From contig NZ_SMDQ01000044.1 in NCBI RefSeq assembly GCF_012911975.1, positions 1 through 47,540 of the forward strand: a stretch of DNA of 47,540 bases. Direction: 5' to 3'. Positions within the stretch are counted from its first letter, which is position 1. Each line of letters opens with the position of its first letter. Source of the DNA: Nodosilinea sp. P-1105 (GTDB taxonomy: Bacteria > Cyanobacteriota > Cyanobacteriia > Phormidesmidales > Phormidesmidaceae). Position numbers and translations under genes: made by a program. Positions 40,786 through 47,540 of the stretch are shown piece after piece. The notes below the pieces were generated by a model. It saw only the letters and a list, made by a program, of their open reading frames with translations. It had not been told where the DNA came from and did not search any database.

Positions 40786-40807
40786 TGCCAATGCTATAGC
40801 GTTGGCA
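40786..40807. promoter_or_regulatory. Near-perfect 22-bp palindrome upstream of Uma2 gene
   Basis: TGCCAATGCTATAGC and GTTGGCA form arms that are complementary except for one mirrored pair. It lies 145 bases before the Uma2 start. It could be an operator or a copy of a dispersed palindrome. Confidence 0.35.
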
Positions 40808-40951
40808 CCACTTCCCTGAGCGTCCCTGCGCTGAGTAGCAGAAGCACCATCGTAGGTATTCCAGGCAGTGCCCTTGCCCCTGTGGAATACTGGAAGAGTC
40901 AAGTCCAAACCATGATGGTATGCCCATCCCTACGATAGACCGGAGGTTCCT

Positions 40952-41548
40952 ATGCCGCCAACCGCGATCGCCACCCCCGACAAAGCCACCCCGCTCCTGT
41001 TTGAAGGTCTCACCTGGAGAGAGTTCAAAGCGATTGAGCAACTGCTAGATCGCCCTGGCTATCGGCTCTCGTTCTTAGATGGCGTTTTGGAGATTCGGCG
41101 GATGCCAGGGGAACCCCACGAGACCGTCAAAAAACGCATTGCCGCTTTGCTAGAGCTTTACCTGCTGATGGCTGGGTTTGACTTCACCCCCACTGGCTCC
41201 ATGACCCTGGAAAGTGAAGGCGGGGCCGTCAAACGCGAAGCCGATGAGTCTTACAAACTGGCCCCTGGGCGCGATCGCCCCGATCTGGCTATTGAAGTGG
41301 TGTTTTCTACCGGCGGCCTTCACAAACTAGAGGCCTACCGGCGATTGCAGATTAAAGAGGTCTGGTTCTGGGAAGACGGGGTTTTAGAGGTCTACCATCT
41401 GCGAGGCGCGAACGATGCCCTGAGCTATGAAAAAGTGGCTACCAGCGAAGAGGTGAGTGGAATTGACTTAGCTTTACTGTTGCGCTGTATCAATATGGCC
41501 AATCACGTCGAGGCGGTTAAAACCTTTCAGCGATCGCTGCGGTCATAG
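40952..41548 (+). CDS. Uma2 (DUF820) family putative restriction-endonuclease-like protein
   Basis: This 198-residue protein belongs to a family hugely expanded in cyanobacteria with a PD-(D/E)xK nuclease fold. Key features are LTWREFKAIEQLL and YRLSFLDGVLEIRRMPGEPH (~38-57), the RPDLAIEVVFSTGG strand with the presumed catalytic Asp and Glu (~108-121), and KLEAYRRLQIKEVWFWEDG (~123-141). GGAGG, 5 bases before the ATG, supports the start. The biological role of the family is not known; many copies may be mobile or selfish. No methyltransferase is nearby. Confidence 0.88.
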   Translation: MPPTAIATPDKATPLLFEGLTWREFKAIEQLLDRPGYRLSFLDGVLEIRRMPGEPHETVKKRIAALLELYLLMAGFDFTPTGSMTLESEGGAVKREADESYKLAPGRDRPDLAIEVVFSTGGLHKLEAYRRLQIKEVWFWEDGVLEVYHLRGANDALSYEKVATSEEVSGIDLALLLRCINMANHVEAVKTFQRSLRS

Positions 41549-41573
41549 GTGATCTCTGGAAAACAATCTCCCA

Positions 41574-41596
41574 GTGGTGGGCCGAGCCCACCCTAC
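41574..41596. repeat. Palindromic GGTGGGC..GCCCACCCTAC repeat
   Basis: GTGGTGGGCCGAGCCCACC and CTAC form a GC-rich hairpin just after the Uma2 stop, belonging to the same family as the copies at 297-317, 486-505 and 2796-2820. It could reduce read-through into the hydrolase gene. Confidence 0.7.
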
Positions 41597-41610
41597 CCTA
41601 GTGCTGGTCG

Positions 41611-42636
41611 GTGGATAACGTTGGGAACTTCTTTCCTATAGAGATCTCCATAAACCTAGACGCTCTCACTCAATTTAGGTATCCTGCTGTGTCCCCTGTG
41701 CAACCGTTACTAAGTAGTTTGCCATCGCCGTTGAGTGCCGCCGGACAGCAGCGGTTTTGGTACTGGCGGGGGTGGCGGGTGCGCTACTGGTTTAACCCCG
41801 GGCCTGGAGGAATTGAAGACCGGCCTCCTTTGCTACTGATTCATGGGTTTGGGGCTAATTTAAACCAGTGGCGGCACAACCTGCCTGCCCTCAGCCAGGG
41901 GGGGCCTGTCTATGCCCTAGATTTGTTAGGGTTTGGCGATTCTGCCAAGGCCGCTACCCTATACGGGGCCGATCTATGGGCAGACCAAGTGGCTGACTTT
42001 ATCCAGACAGTGGTCGGGGTACCGGTGGCCTTGGTGGGGCATTCCCTGGGGGCCTTAGTGGCTTTAACCGTGACCCACTACTTCCCCGACTGGGTCAAAC
42101 AACTGGCGTTGATTACCGTCCCCCTACCGGCGGCGCGGGAAGACTTGGTACCAGGTTGGATAGCGGCGTTATCTTTAAAGGTAGAAAGCTTAGTGGCTAA
42201 TCCGTTGCTGCTGCGATCGCTGTTTTCTGTGGTCCGTCGCCCTAGTTTTCTGCGGCGAGCCCTGAGGGGTATCTACACAGTGCCAGACCAGGTGGATGAG
42301 GACCTGGTCACCCTATTTGCCCTGCCCCCCCGCGATCGCGGAGCCGCTAGGGCCTTATGTTACCTGGTGCGATCGCGCACTAACACAAGCTTCAGCCCTT
42401 CCATTAAAGCGATGGTGGCCGAGCTCACTGTCCCCACCCTGCTGCTCTGGGGAGAACTAGACCGGGTCGTGCCCATCAGCCAATCCCAAGGACTCGCAGC
42501 CTTGAGTCCGCAAGTCACCTTTATGCCCCGGCCCGGCGTCGGTCACTGCCTCTACGACGAAGCCGCCGAGGCATTTAATGACGCGATCGATCGCTGGCGA
42601 CAGGGTGAAGTGCTGAATAATGAAACGTCAGGCTAA
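41611..42636 (+). CDS. Alpha/beta-fold hydrolase
   Basis: This protein has 341 residues from a GTG at 41611. A second in-frame GTG at 41689 (27th codon) would give MSPVQPLLSSLPSPLSAAG and fits the family better. The oxyanion motif LLLIHGFGANLNQWRHNL is at ~74-91. The nucleophile elbow is GHSLG (Ser-145), the acid is Asp-284 in GELDRVVP and the base is His-312 in GVGHCLYDE. A cap region lies between ~175 and 265. No signal peptide is visible. Substrate is unknown; esterase, lipase or haloperoxidase-like activity are all possible. It is followed by a C-rich spacer and faces the convergent SLH gene. Confidence 0.88.
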   Translation: MDNVGNFFPIEISINLDALTQFRYPAVSPVQPLLSSLPSPLSAAGQQRFWYWRGWRVRYWFNPGPGGIEDRPPLLLIHGFGANLNQWRHNLPALSQGGPVYALDLLGFGDSAKAATLYGADLWADQVADFIQTVVGVPVALVGHSLGALVALTVTHYFPDWVKQLALITVPLPAAREDLVPGWIAALSLKVESLVANPLLLRSLFSVVRRPSFLRRALRGIYTVPDQVDEDLVTLFALPPRDRGAARALCYLVRSRTNTSFSPSIKAMVAELTVPTLLLWGELDRVVPISQSQGLAALSPQVTFMPRPGVGHCLYDEAAEAFNDAIDRWRQGEVLNNETSG

Positions 42637-42703
42637 CATCCCCCCATCTTCCCCACCGCCCCCATCTTCCCCATCCCCCCTTGGGCTGAGCAAAGTCGAA
42701 GCC
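42637..42703. repeat. C-rich simple repeats and a dispersed TTGGGCTGAGC motif
   Basis: CCCCCATCTTCCCC units fill the convergent spacer between the hydrolase and SLH genes. They are followed by TTGGGCTGAGCAAAGTCGAA (42681-42700), a pattern I know as a short dispersed repeat. The C-rich units match those in the proline-rich CIS gene. Confidence 0.65.
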
Positions 42704-42713
42704 ACCTCCCCCC

Positions 42714-45272
42714 TCACACCGCCTGCCGATAAGACATCCCCAACATACCGACGATCGCAGCGACAGCGTAATCCCGATAGGCCAGGGTATCAGGGCCAAA
42801 CTGATCCGGGGTGTTGGCGTCTTTAGGTAAGGCTAAGCCCACAGTCGCTAAGGCCTTCACCATCGGGGTAGCCCAATGGTCGTCGGGCAGATCGGTAAAG
42901 GTCCGTACCTGGTTGGGGTCTACGGTCAGCACCTGGTCGAGGGGAACCGTAGTTTTGTCAAAATCCACCCGAATGGCATAGCGTAGGGCCTGGTGCATAA
43001 TCGCGGCCAATTGGGCGCGACTGAGGGGGGCTTCTGGCTGAAACTGGCCCAGGTCGTCTCCAACCACAATCCCCGCCTGTTTGGCGAAGTACACCTTGGG
43101 GGCACTCCAGCGATTGATATCCACATCCGCGAAGGGGGCCTGGGTCAGGTGGTCAGGAATGGTGATGGCTTCGTTTTTTTTCACCTTGTGGGTCAAGGCT
43201 TCTACCACTAAAGACACCGCCTGTTCCCGGGTCATGGGTGAGGTGGGCTTAAAGCTGCCGTCTTCATAGCCCTTGACCAGCTTATAGGTATGGGCCGCCT
43301 GCAAAATTGCCTCAGCATAGGGATTCCCCTGGATATCGTTAAAGGGTACGGGTTGGGTTGGCGGGGGGGCTTCTAGCTGGGTAAGGCGAGTTTCGACCAG
43401 GCGCACCATGGCCGCTGCGGCTACATTTCGCTGGGCCGGTTGGTCAGGCTTAAAGGCTGTACCAGTTTCGCTATAGGGGCTGGCCAATCCGACCCTGGCT
43501 AGGGTGGAGATCATTTCCCTGGCCCAGTGGTCATCTGGCACATCATGAAAGGCAGGCTGGGGGGGCTTGGTGGGGATGATTGCTGTGATCAGCGGCACGG
43601 ACTGGCCTAGGTTGGCCTGCACCACAAACTCTAGCCCCCGGTAGACCATAGCCATCAGCTGAGCTCGACTGAGTTTATCCAGGGGCCGAAAGTAACCGTC
43701 ATCGTCGTCACTGACTAACCCGGCTGTTTTGGCGAACTGGATTTTGGTGGCATTTTCCCCGGCAGTCACATCAGCAAACGGAGGCGGGTCACTCAGGGTG
43801 TCAGGAATTTGGATAGCGTCAGGGTCAGACACCAACGTTTGCATCGCCTTAACCACCATGGCGACAGCCTGCTCGCGGCTGACGGGTTCGCTGGGACGAA
43901 AGGTTTGGTCGTCGTAGCCGGTGATCAGCCCGTACTGGTTAACCGCCTGGATAATCTCATCTTTGTAAACATCCTGGCCAATATCTGAGAAGACCTTGAT
44001 CGCCCCTGGGCGGGGTTTTGCTCCTGGCACAGCAGCCCTGGGGACTTCGATTAACTGGACTAACAGGGCGGCGGCGTAGTCCCGCTGGGCGGGAGCCTCG
44101 GGGCCAAACTGGCTGCTGCTGTCCCCCAGGGGACTGGCTAGGCCGTACACCGCCATAGACCGAATCACCGACTCTCCCCAATGGCCACTCAGGTCCGTAA
44201 AGGTAATGCCAGCGCTCCTGGGCTCGATCACATCTTCCAGGGCGGTTGTGGGGCCATAGTTCAGTTCCACCAGCCCTTGTAGACCGTTGTGAACCATCGC
44301 TACCCACTCTGCCCGGGTCATGGTCGCATCGGGGTACACCTGGCCGTCATCATCGGCAAAAATTAGCTCCAGTTGTTGGGCTAGGGCAAACTGCGGCGCC
44401 TGGGGATGATCGGCGGGCACATCGGCAAAGGGGGCCTTAATAACGGTTTCAGGTAACGCGATCGCCTCGGGGTGGGCCGCCATTTGGCCCAGGGCATTAA
44501 TCAGCCAGGTGATCCCTTGGGTTCGGGTGACGGCTGCTTCCGGCTGGAAGCGCCCCCCCCCAGTACCAGTGACAATTTGATAGGTATGGGTGGCCTTTAA
44601 GATTTCTGGGGCGTAAGGGTTGCCTTCAATATCACTAAAGCCCTCGGGTTCGATGAGTTTTACCGCTTCAGGGGCTACTTTGGCCGCCCCTGGCTGTCGC
44701 CGCATAAAGGCCTGTCCCCCCGTCACCTGGGGAATCAAGGGCTGAGCCAACAGAGCATTGGTGTCTGGCTCACAGCGGTTGTCTAAAAAGATGGAAACAT
44801 CGCTAGCTAAGGTCTGGTCGCTGGCTTTGGCATCCCAGGTGGTGGCCACCCGATGACCCATGCAGTACACATAGTGCACTGTGTCGTTGGCCCGGGGGTC
44901 AGCTTCTACGGGCTGCCAGTGGGCATAGTCATTCCCCATCACCCGCTCGAACAGGCGGCTGGCAATTTCACGGTTGTACACAAAGTGGCTGTAGCGGGGA
45001 TCAACCTTAGAAAACACCACCTTTAGGGCAATACACAGATGATTGCGGTAGATGCCAATCAGGCCAGTGGTCTGGACCGGAAACACCCCCCGTAAGTAGC
45101 TGGTGCCATAGACATACAGATCGGTTTGATTATCGGGGTTGGGCTGGTGGTGATGGTACGGCCCCAATACCCCCTGCACCACATCAGGGGATTGACCAAG
45201 AAGAGATCGGGTGGCAATGCTACTCATAGGGGCTTGTTTAGGGGGTAAACGACCGTAAGTAGACCTAAGCAT
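42714..45272 (-). CDS. Protein with nine SLH modules, no visible signal peptide
   Basis: This protein has 852 residues; Met-16 (MSSIATRSLLGQ, 45227) is an alternative start. Residues ~30-210 form an unrecognised globular region (LYVYGTSYLRGVFPVQTTGL, IGIYRNHLCIALKVVF). From ~220 to the end nine SLH modules follow, arranged as three triplets: an NPYA/DVYK-type module (FSDIEGNPYAPEILKATHTY), an FAK/FAL-type module (FADVTAGENATKIQFAKTAG) and an HW-type module (FHDVPDDHWAREMISTLARV). SLH triplets usually fold as trimers that bind pyruvylated wall polymers. No N-terminal hydrophobic signal is seen, which is odd for SLH proteins and suggests another export route, a wrong start or an internal role. 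Confidence 0.85.
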   Translation of the reverse strand: MLRSTYGRLPPKQAPMSSIATRSLLGQSPDVVQGVLGPYHHHQPNPDNQTDLYVYGTSYLRGVFPVQTTGLIGIYRNHLCIALKVVFSKVDPRYSHFVYNREIASRLFERVMGNDYAHWQPVEADPRANDTVHYVYCMGHRVATTWDAKASDQTLASDVSIFLDNRCEPDTNALLAQPLIPQVTGGQAFMRRQPGAAKVAPEAVKLIEPEGFSDIEGNPYAPEILKATHTYQIVTGTGGGRFQPEAAVTRTQGITWLINALGQMAAHPEAIALPETVIKAPFADVPADHPQAPQFALAQQLELIFADDDGQVYPDATMTRAEWVAMVHNGLQGLVELNYGPTTALEDVIEPRSAGITFTDLSGHWGESVIRSMAVYGLASPLGDSSSQFGPEAPAQRDYAAALLVQLIEVPRAAVPGAKPRPGAIKVFSDIGQDVYKDEIIQAVNQYGLITGYDDQTFRPSEPVSREQAVAMVVKAMQTLVSDPDAIQIPDTLSDPPPFADVTAGENATKIQFAKTAGLVSDDDDGYFRPLDKLSRAQLMAMVYRGLEFVVQANLGQSVPLITAIIPTKPPQPAFHDVPDDHWAREMISTLARVGLASPYSETGTAFKPDQPAQRNVAAAAMVRLVETRLTQLEAPPPTQPVPFNDIQGNPYAEAILQAAHTYKLVKGYEDGSFKPTSPMTREQAVSLVVEALTHKVKKNEAITIPDHLTQAPFADVDINRWSAPKVYFAKQAGIVVGDDLGQFQPEAPLSRAQLAAIMHQALRYAIRVDFDKTTVPLDQVLTVDPNQVRTFTDLPDDHWATPMVKALATVGLALPKDANTPDQFGPDTLAYRDYAVAAIVGMLGMSYRQAV

Positions 45273-45506
45273 AGGTCCAGATCACCCAGATTGTAATCAT
45301 TCTTCCGGTTTTCGCCAGCATCAAAGCCAAATCACCCTAGGGAACCAGACATGAGTGAAACAATTCATCTCCGCCAGACCTGGTCGAGTCGGGTTTGGCA
45401 GACTTCAGCAACCGCCGCTGGCTTAGCCTGAATTATTCACAGATCAGATCAAAGCAAGCTACGGCAGTTGTAGTATGGCTCGATGTGGCCATACTAGGGA
45501 GAGACT
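45273..45506. promoter_or_regulatory. Divergent spacer between SLH gene and glsA
   Basis: 234 bases should hold both promoters. It contains a weak 26-residue ORF (45351-45431 plus, starting MSETIHLRQTW) without a good ribosome site, and the glsA inverted repeat at its right end. No clear -10/-35 pair is seen. Confidence 0.45.
45471..45496 (+). promoter_or_regulatory. Perfect inverted repeat touching the glsA ribosome site
   Basis: TAGTATGGC and GCCATACTA are perfect 9-bp arms around an 8-base loop. The right arm ends on the first base of the AGGGAGAG Shine-Dalgarno sequence. It may be a repressor operator or an mRNA hairpin that limits ribosome access. Confidence 0.6.
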
Positions 45507-46478
45507 ATGGCGATCGCAGCGGTCCAATCATTCTTAAATCAGCTCTACCATGAGCTAAAGGGGCTCTCAGAAGGCAGAGTGGCCACCTACATTCCTGAGC
45601 TGGCCAAGGCTAACCCCGACTGGTTTGGCATTAGTGTGGTCACCCTGGATGGCCAGGTGTTTGAGGTGGGGGATGTAGCCCAGAAGTTCACGATTCAATC
45701 CATCTCTAAGGTATTTGTCTACAGCATGGCCCTGGAGGACTATGGGCGAGAGAACCTATTAAAGAAAGTCGGCGTTGAACCCACGGGCGACCCGTTTAAC
45801 TCCCTCATTCGCCTGGATGAAGACTCGAAGCGGCCCGACAACCCGATGGTCAATGCCGGGGCGATCGCCACCACTAGCCTGATCACCGGCCAAGACCCTG
45901 CCGATCGCCTCAACCGGATGTTGGCCATGTTTCAGCGATACGTAGGGGATGAGGTGTTTGTGGATGTGTCCACCTTTGTGTCAGAGCGATCCACGGGCCA
46001 CCGCAACCGGGCCATGGCCCACCTGATGCTCAACTTTGGCCTCATCGATGAACATATTGATGAAGCCCTGGACCTGTACTTTCAGCAGTGCTCGGTGCTG
46101 GTCACCTGCCACGACCTGGCGGTGATGGCCGCCACCCTAGCCAACAAAGGGGTGAACCCCCTGACCGGTGTTCAGGCAGTGGGGGCTGAACATGTGCGGG
46201 ATATTCTCAGTGTGATGTATACCTGTGGCATGTATAACTTCGCTGGAGAGTGGGCTTTTCGGGTGGGGATTCCAGCCAAAAGCGGGGTGTCTGGGGGCAT
46301 TCTGGCGGTGGTGCCCAACCAAGCCGGGATTGCCGTGTTTTCCCCTCCGTTAGATGGCCACGGCAATAGCGTCCGTGGCCTCAAGGTGTTTGAGGCCCTG
46401 TCCCAGGAGTATGGCTTCCACCTGTTTGACTTATCCTTGGGCCACTGTCGGTTTGCCCAAGGTTTGCAGCAGACCTAA
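45507..46478 (+). CDS. glsA: Glutaminase
   Basis: This 323-residue serine-dependent enzyme hydrolyses L-glutamine to glutamate and ammonia. The catalytic SxxK is in [10 protein letters not shown] (Ser-65, Lys-68). Other conserved blocks are [12 protein letters not shown] near 92, [15 protein letters not shown] near 112, [15 protein letters not shown] near 166, and [20 protein letters not shown] near 252. The length matches bacterial glutaminases of about 305-330 residues and there is no STAS or ankyrin extension. AGGGAG five bases before the ATG fixes the start. A perfect inverted repeat adjoins it. Its stop overlaps the stop of the next, convergent gene. Confidence 0.96.
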   Translation: MAIAAVQSFLNQLYHELKGLSEGRVATYIPELAKANPDWFGISVVTLDGQVFEVGDVAQKFTIQSISKVFVYSMALEDYGRENLLKKVGVEPTGDPFNSLIRLDEDSKRPDNPMVNAGAIATTSLITGQDPADRLNRMLAMFQRYVGDEVFVDVSTFVSERSTGHRNRAMAHLMLNFGLIDEHIDEALDLYFQQCSVLVTCHDLAVMAATLANKGVNPLTGVQAVGAEHVRDILSVMYTCGMYNFAGEWAFRVGIPAKSGVSGGILAVVPNQAGIAVFSPPLDGHGNSVRGLKVFEALSQEYGFHLFDLSLGHCRFAQGLQQT

Positions 46479-47479
46479 AGTCGAACTGGAGTGCGATCGC
46501 ATTCAAAGGCCTTGACCATACCTGTTGTATAAGGCTCTAGCAACTGCCGCTGACGGGCATCTACCCGCCGTAAGATCTCATCCATTAACATTTCATTCCA
46601 TCTCAGAACCAGGGGCCAAGCGATGCCGACACTCTCTAAGACCATAATGCACAACGCCACGAGCTCATGCTCAACCGCCGTCAATCTTCCTTCCAAAACA
46701 CAAAGCCACAGGTAAACCTGAAACATATCCAAATCGCGCAGGCAGGAATGTTGGACAGCTACATTATCGAGCTTTCCCCGGCGACCGTAGTAGTTAGGGA
46801 ATCCCTTGATCAAGGCTCCATTGACCGTCGCCGAGATATCCCGCATCATCGGCAGCATCTGCTTAACCAAGATAAATTCAGGAGAATTCAGTTCATAATT
46901 GGCGGCCGCACTGCACAGGCGCTGTAGAGGTAGCGCTACTTGCTCCTCAATAAACTTAAAGTAGGGCGTGATCAACACTTGTTCAACAGGCGTCAGTTGC
47001 TCTAGAAATAAAGCATTGCTGAAATTTAATTGCGTTGTAATAAATCCGAGGGTACGCCAGTCTTTAGATATCCGATGCTTTTCTTGAAACTCTAATAGTA
47101 AAGGCTCTAGCTCAGCTGCCAGCTTTTCAATTTTTGGCATACCCCAGGCAGAGAGGGCTGATTCGCCATAGGTTGCTCGCAGTTGCTCTGGCGAAGTGAT
47201 ATGGATGGGAAGAGATTCTTGATAAACTTCTAGGAGCTTTATATAGATATTTGTAGAGGCATCTGAAAGCTGTTTAACCTCATTGAGATCTAAGACGTTA
47301 GGTAAAGAAGTGAATAAATCTTTGACCCGGATTGCAGCCAATCGACAAGTTTTACTGATCAGATGTTTGTGCAGTTTATTTACGGTTTGAGCTCGACCTT
47401 GAGCAGAGGAAGCGGAGCGGAGATCATGATTAACAGTGGTACCCTGACCTAGGGGCAATGTTGATATAGCGGTTCTCAT
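46475..47479 (-). CDS. Conserved-looking cytosolic protein, unknown
   Basis: This 334-residue protein is mostly helical, without membrane segments. Notable stretches are [20 protein letters not shown] near 42, [20 protein letters not shown] near 124, and [20 protein letters not shown] near 248. I do not recognise a family or catalytic motif. The final residues ([13 protein letters not shown]) overlap the glsA stop: the two stops share bases in CTAA, so the genes are convergent and each would make antisense RNA against the other's end. Codon use appears less GC-rich and has few HIP1 sites compared with neighbours. The upstream region lies largely outside the window. Confidence 0.65.
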   Translation of the reverse strand: MRTAISTLPLGQGTTVNHDLRSASSAQGRAQTVNKLHKHLISKTCRLAAIRVKDLFTSLPNVLDLNEVKQLSDASTNIYIKLLEVYQESLPIHITSPEQLRATYGESALSAWGMPKIEKLAAELEPLLLEFQEKHRISKDWRTLGFITTQLNFSNALFLEQLTPVEQVLITPYFKFIEEQVALPLQRLCSAAANYELNSPEFILVKQMLPMMRDISATVNGALIKGFPNYYGRRGKLDNVAVQHSCLRDLDMFQVYLWLCVLEGRLTAVEHELVALCIMVLESVGIAWPLVLRWNEMLMDEILRRVDARQRQLLEPYTTGMVKAFECDRTPVRL

Positions 47480-47540
47480 CCGGGTGAGGTACAGTAGCAG
47501 CGGAAAGTAAACCAGCTCCGAATATCATTCAAAGACACCT

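Larger units (their letters stand above)
40525..40951. other. 427-bp spacer before Uma2 gene
   Basis: It contains a likely gene fragment (40617-40772 plus), a near-perfect 22-bp palindrome (40786-40807) and, at the end, the Uma2 ribosome site. Nothing else is recognised. A promoter for the divergent yjbQ-era unit should also lie near 40525-40600. Confidence 0.5.

Noticed and set aside
40754..41041. 95-residue frame on the minus strand overlapping the Uma2 start
   Set aside because: It overlaps a well-supported Uma2 gene that has a good ribosome site; no family pattern is visible.
45431..45506. NtcA box upstream of glsA
   Set aside because: No GTA-N8-TAC is present. GTA and TAC occur within the inverted repeat but 16 bases apart.

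Overview
The window comes from a cyanobacterium, most likely a filamentous one. HIP1 octamers (GCGATCGC) occur in most genes, coding DNA is GC-rich with cyanobacterial families (DUF4079, Uma2, orphan HsdR_N-type nuclease), and intergenic DNA is full of short dispersed repeats typical of filamentous cyanobacteria (C-rich and TTTTGCC-type tandem tracts, GTAGGGTGGGC palindromes).

Positions 1-32294, all on the minus strand, hold a phage-tail-like contractile injection system (CIS). In transcription order: a large effector-like protein with the eCIS-core (DUF4157) HELAH region and a C-terminal HNH/LHH-like nuclease signature; an orphan HsdR_N-type nuclease; then a tightly packed operon of CIS tube-initiator (Afp7-like), LysM-like protein, gp27-like hub, gp5-like spike, PAAR tip, gp25 wedge, two baseplate J-type proteins, a P2-gpI-type tail protein, a DUF6519 fibre with Peptidase_S74 chaperone, sheath, tube, a zinc-ribbon gp26-like protein and a proline-rich protein with a conserved C-terminal tag. 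Several genes overlap by ATGA/GTGA/TAATG, which suggests one translationally coupled unit. No capsid, terminase, portal or integrase gene is present, so this is not a prophage. The AAA+ ATPase, tape measure and tail terminator known from other CIS are not in the window.

The most striking feature is that two baseplate proteins are greatly enlarged by BNR/Asp-box beta-propeller sequence inserted inside otherwise conserved cores. The 2573-residue J-type protein has two insertions (about 1700 residues in all) and the 1671-residue tail protein has one (about 530 residues). The blade-like motifs group roughly as 7, 14-15 and 7, as if four seven-bladed propellers decorate the baseplate. The first insertion contains a further, AT-rich, unrecognised domain nested inside it. 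Thylakoid-anchored CIS of Anabaena are described as being anchored by extensions of fibre and baseplate components, so these insertions are candidate membrane- or target-docking modules.

Positions 32295-41550 hold membrane proteins of unknown function, surE, a secreted M48 metalloprotease with a TPR-like region, a DUF4079 membrane protein, era with the yjbQ-family gene, and a Uma2 nuclease-like gene, separated by repeat-rich spacers. Two of these spacers share a roughly 150-bp repeat in opposite orientations. Positions 41551-47540 hold an alpha/beta hydrolase, a protein with nine SLH modules (three triplets) but no visible signal peptide, glutaminase glsA with a perfect inverted repeat touching its Shine-Dalgarno sequence, and an unrecognised protein that converges on glsA with overlapping stop codons.
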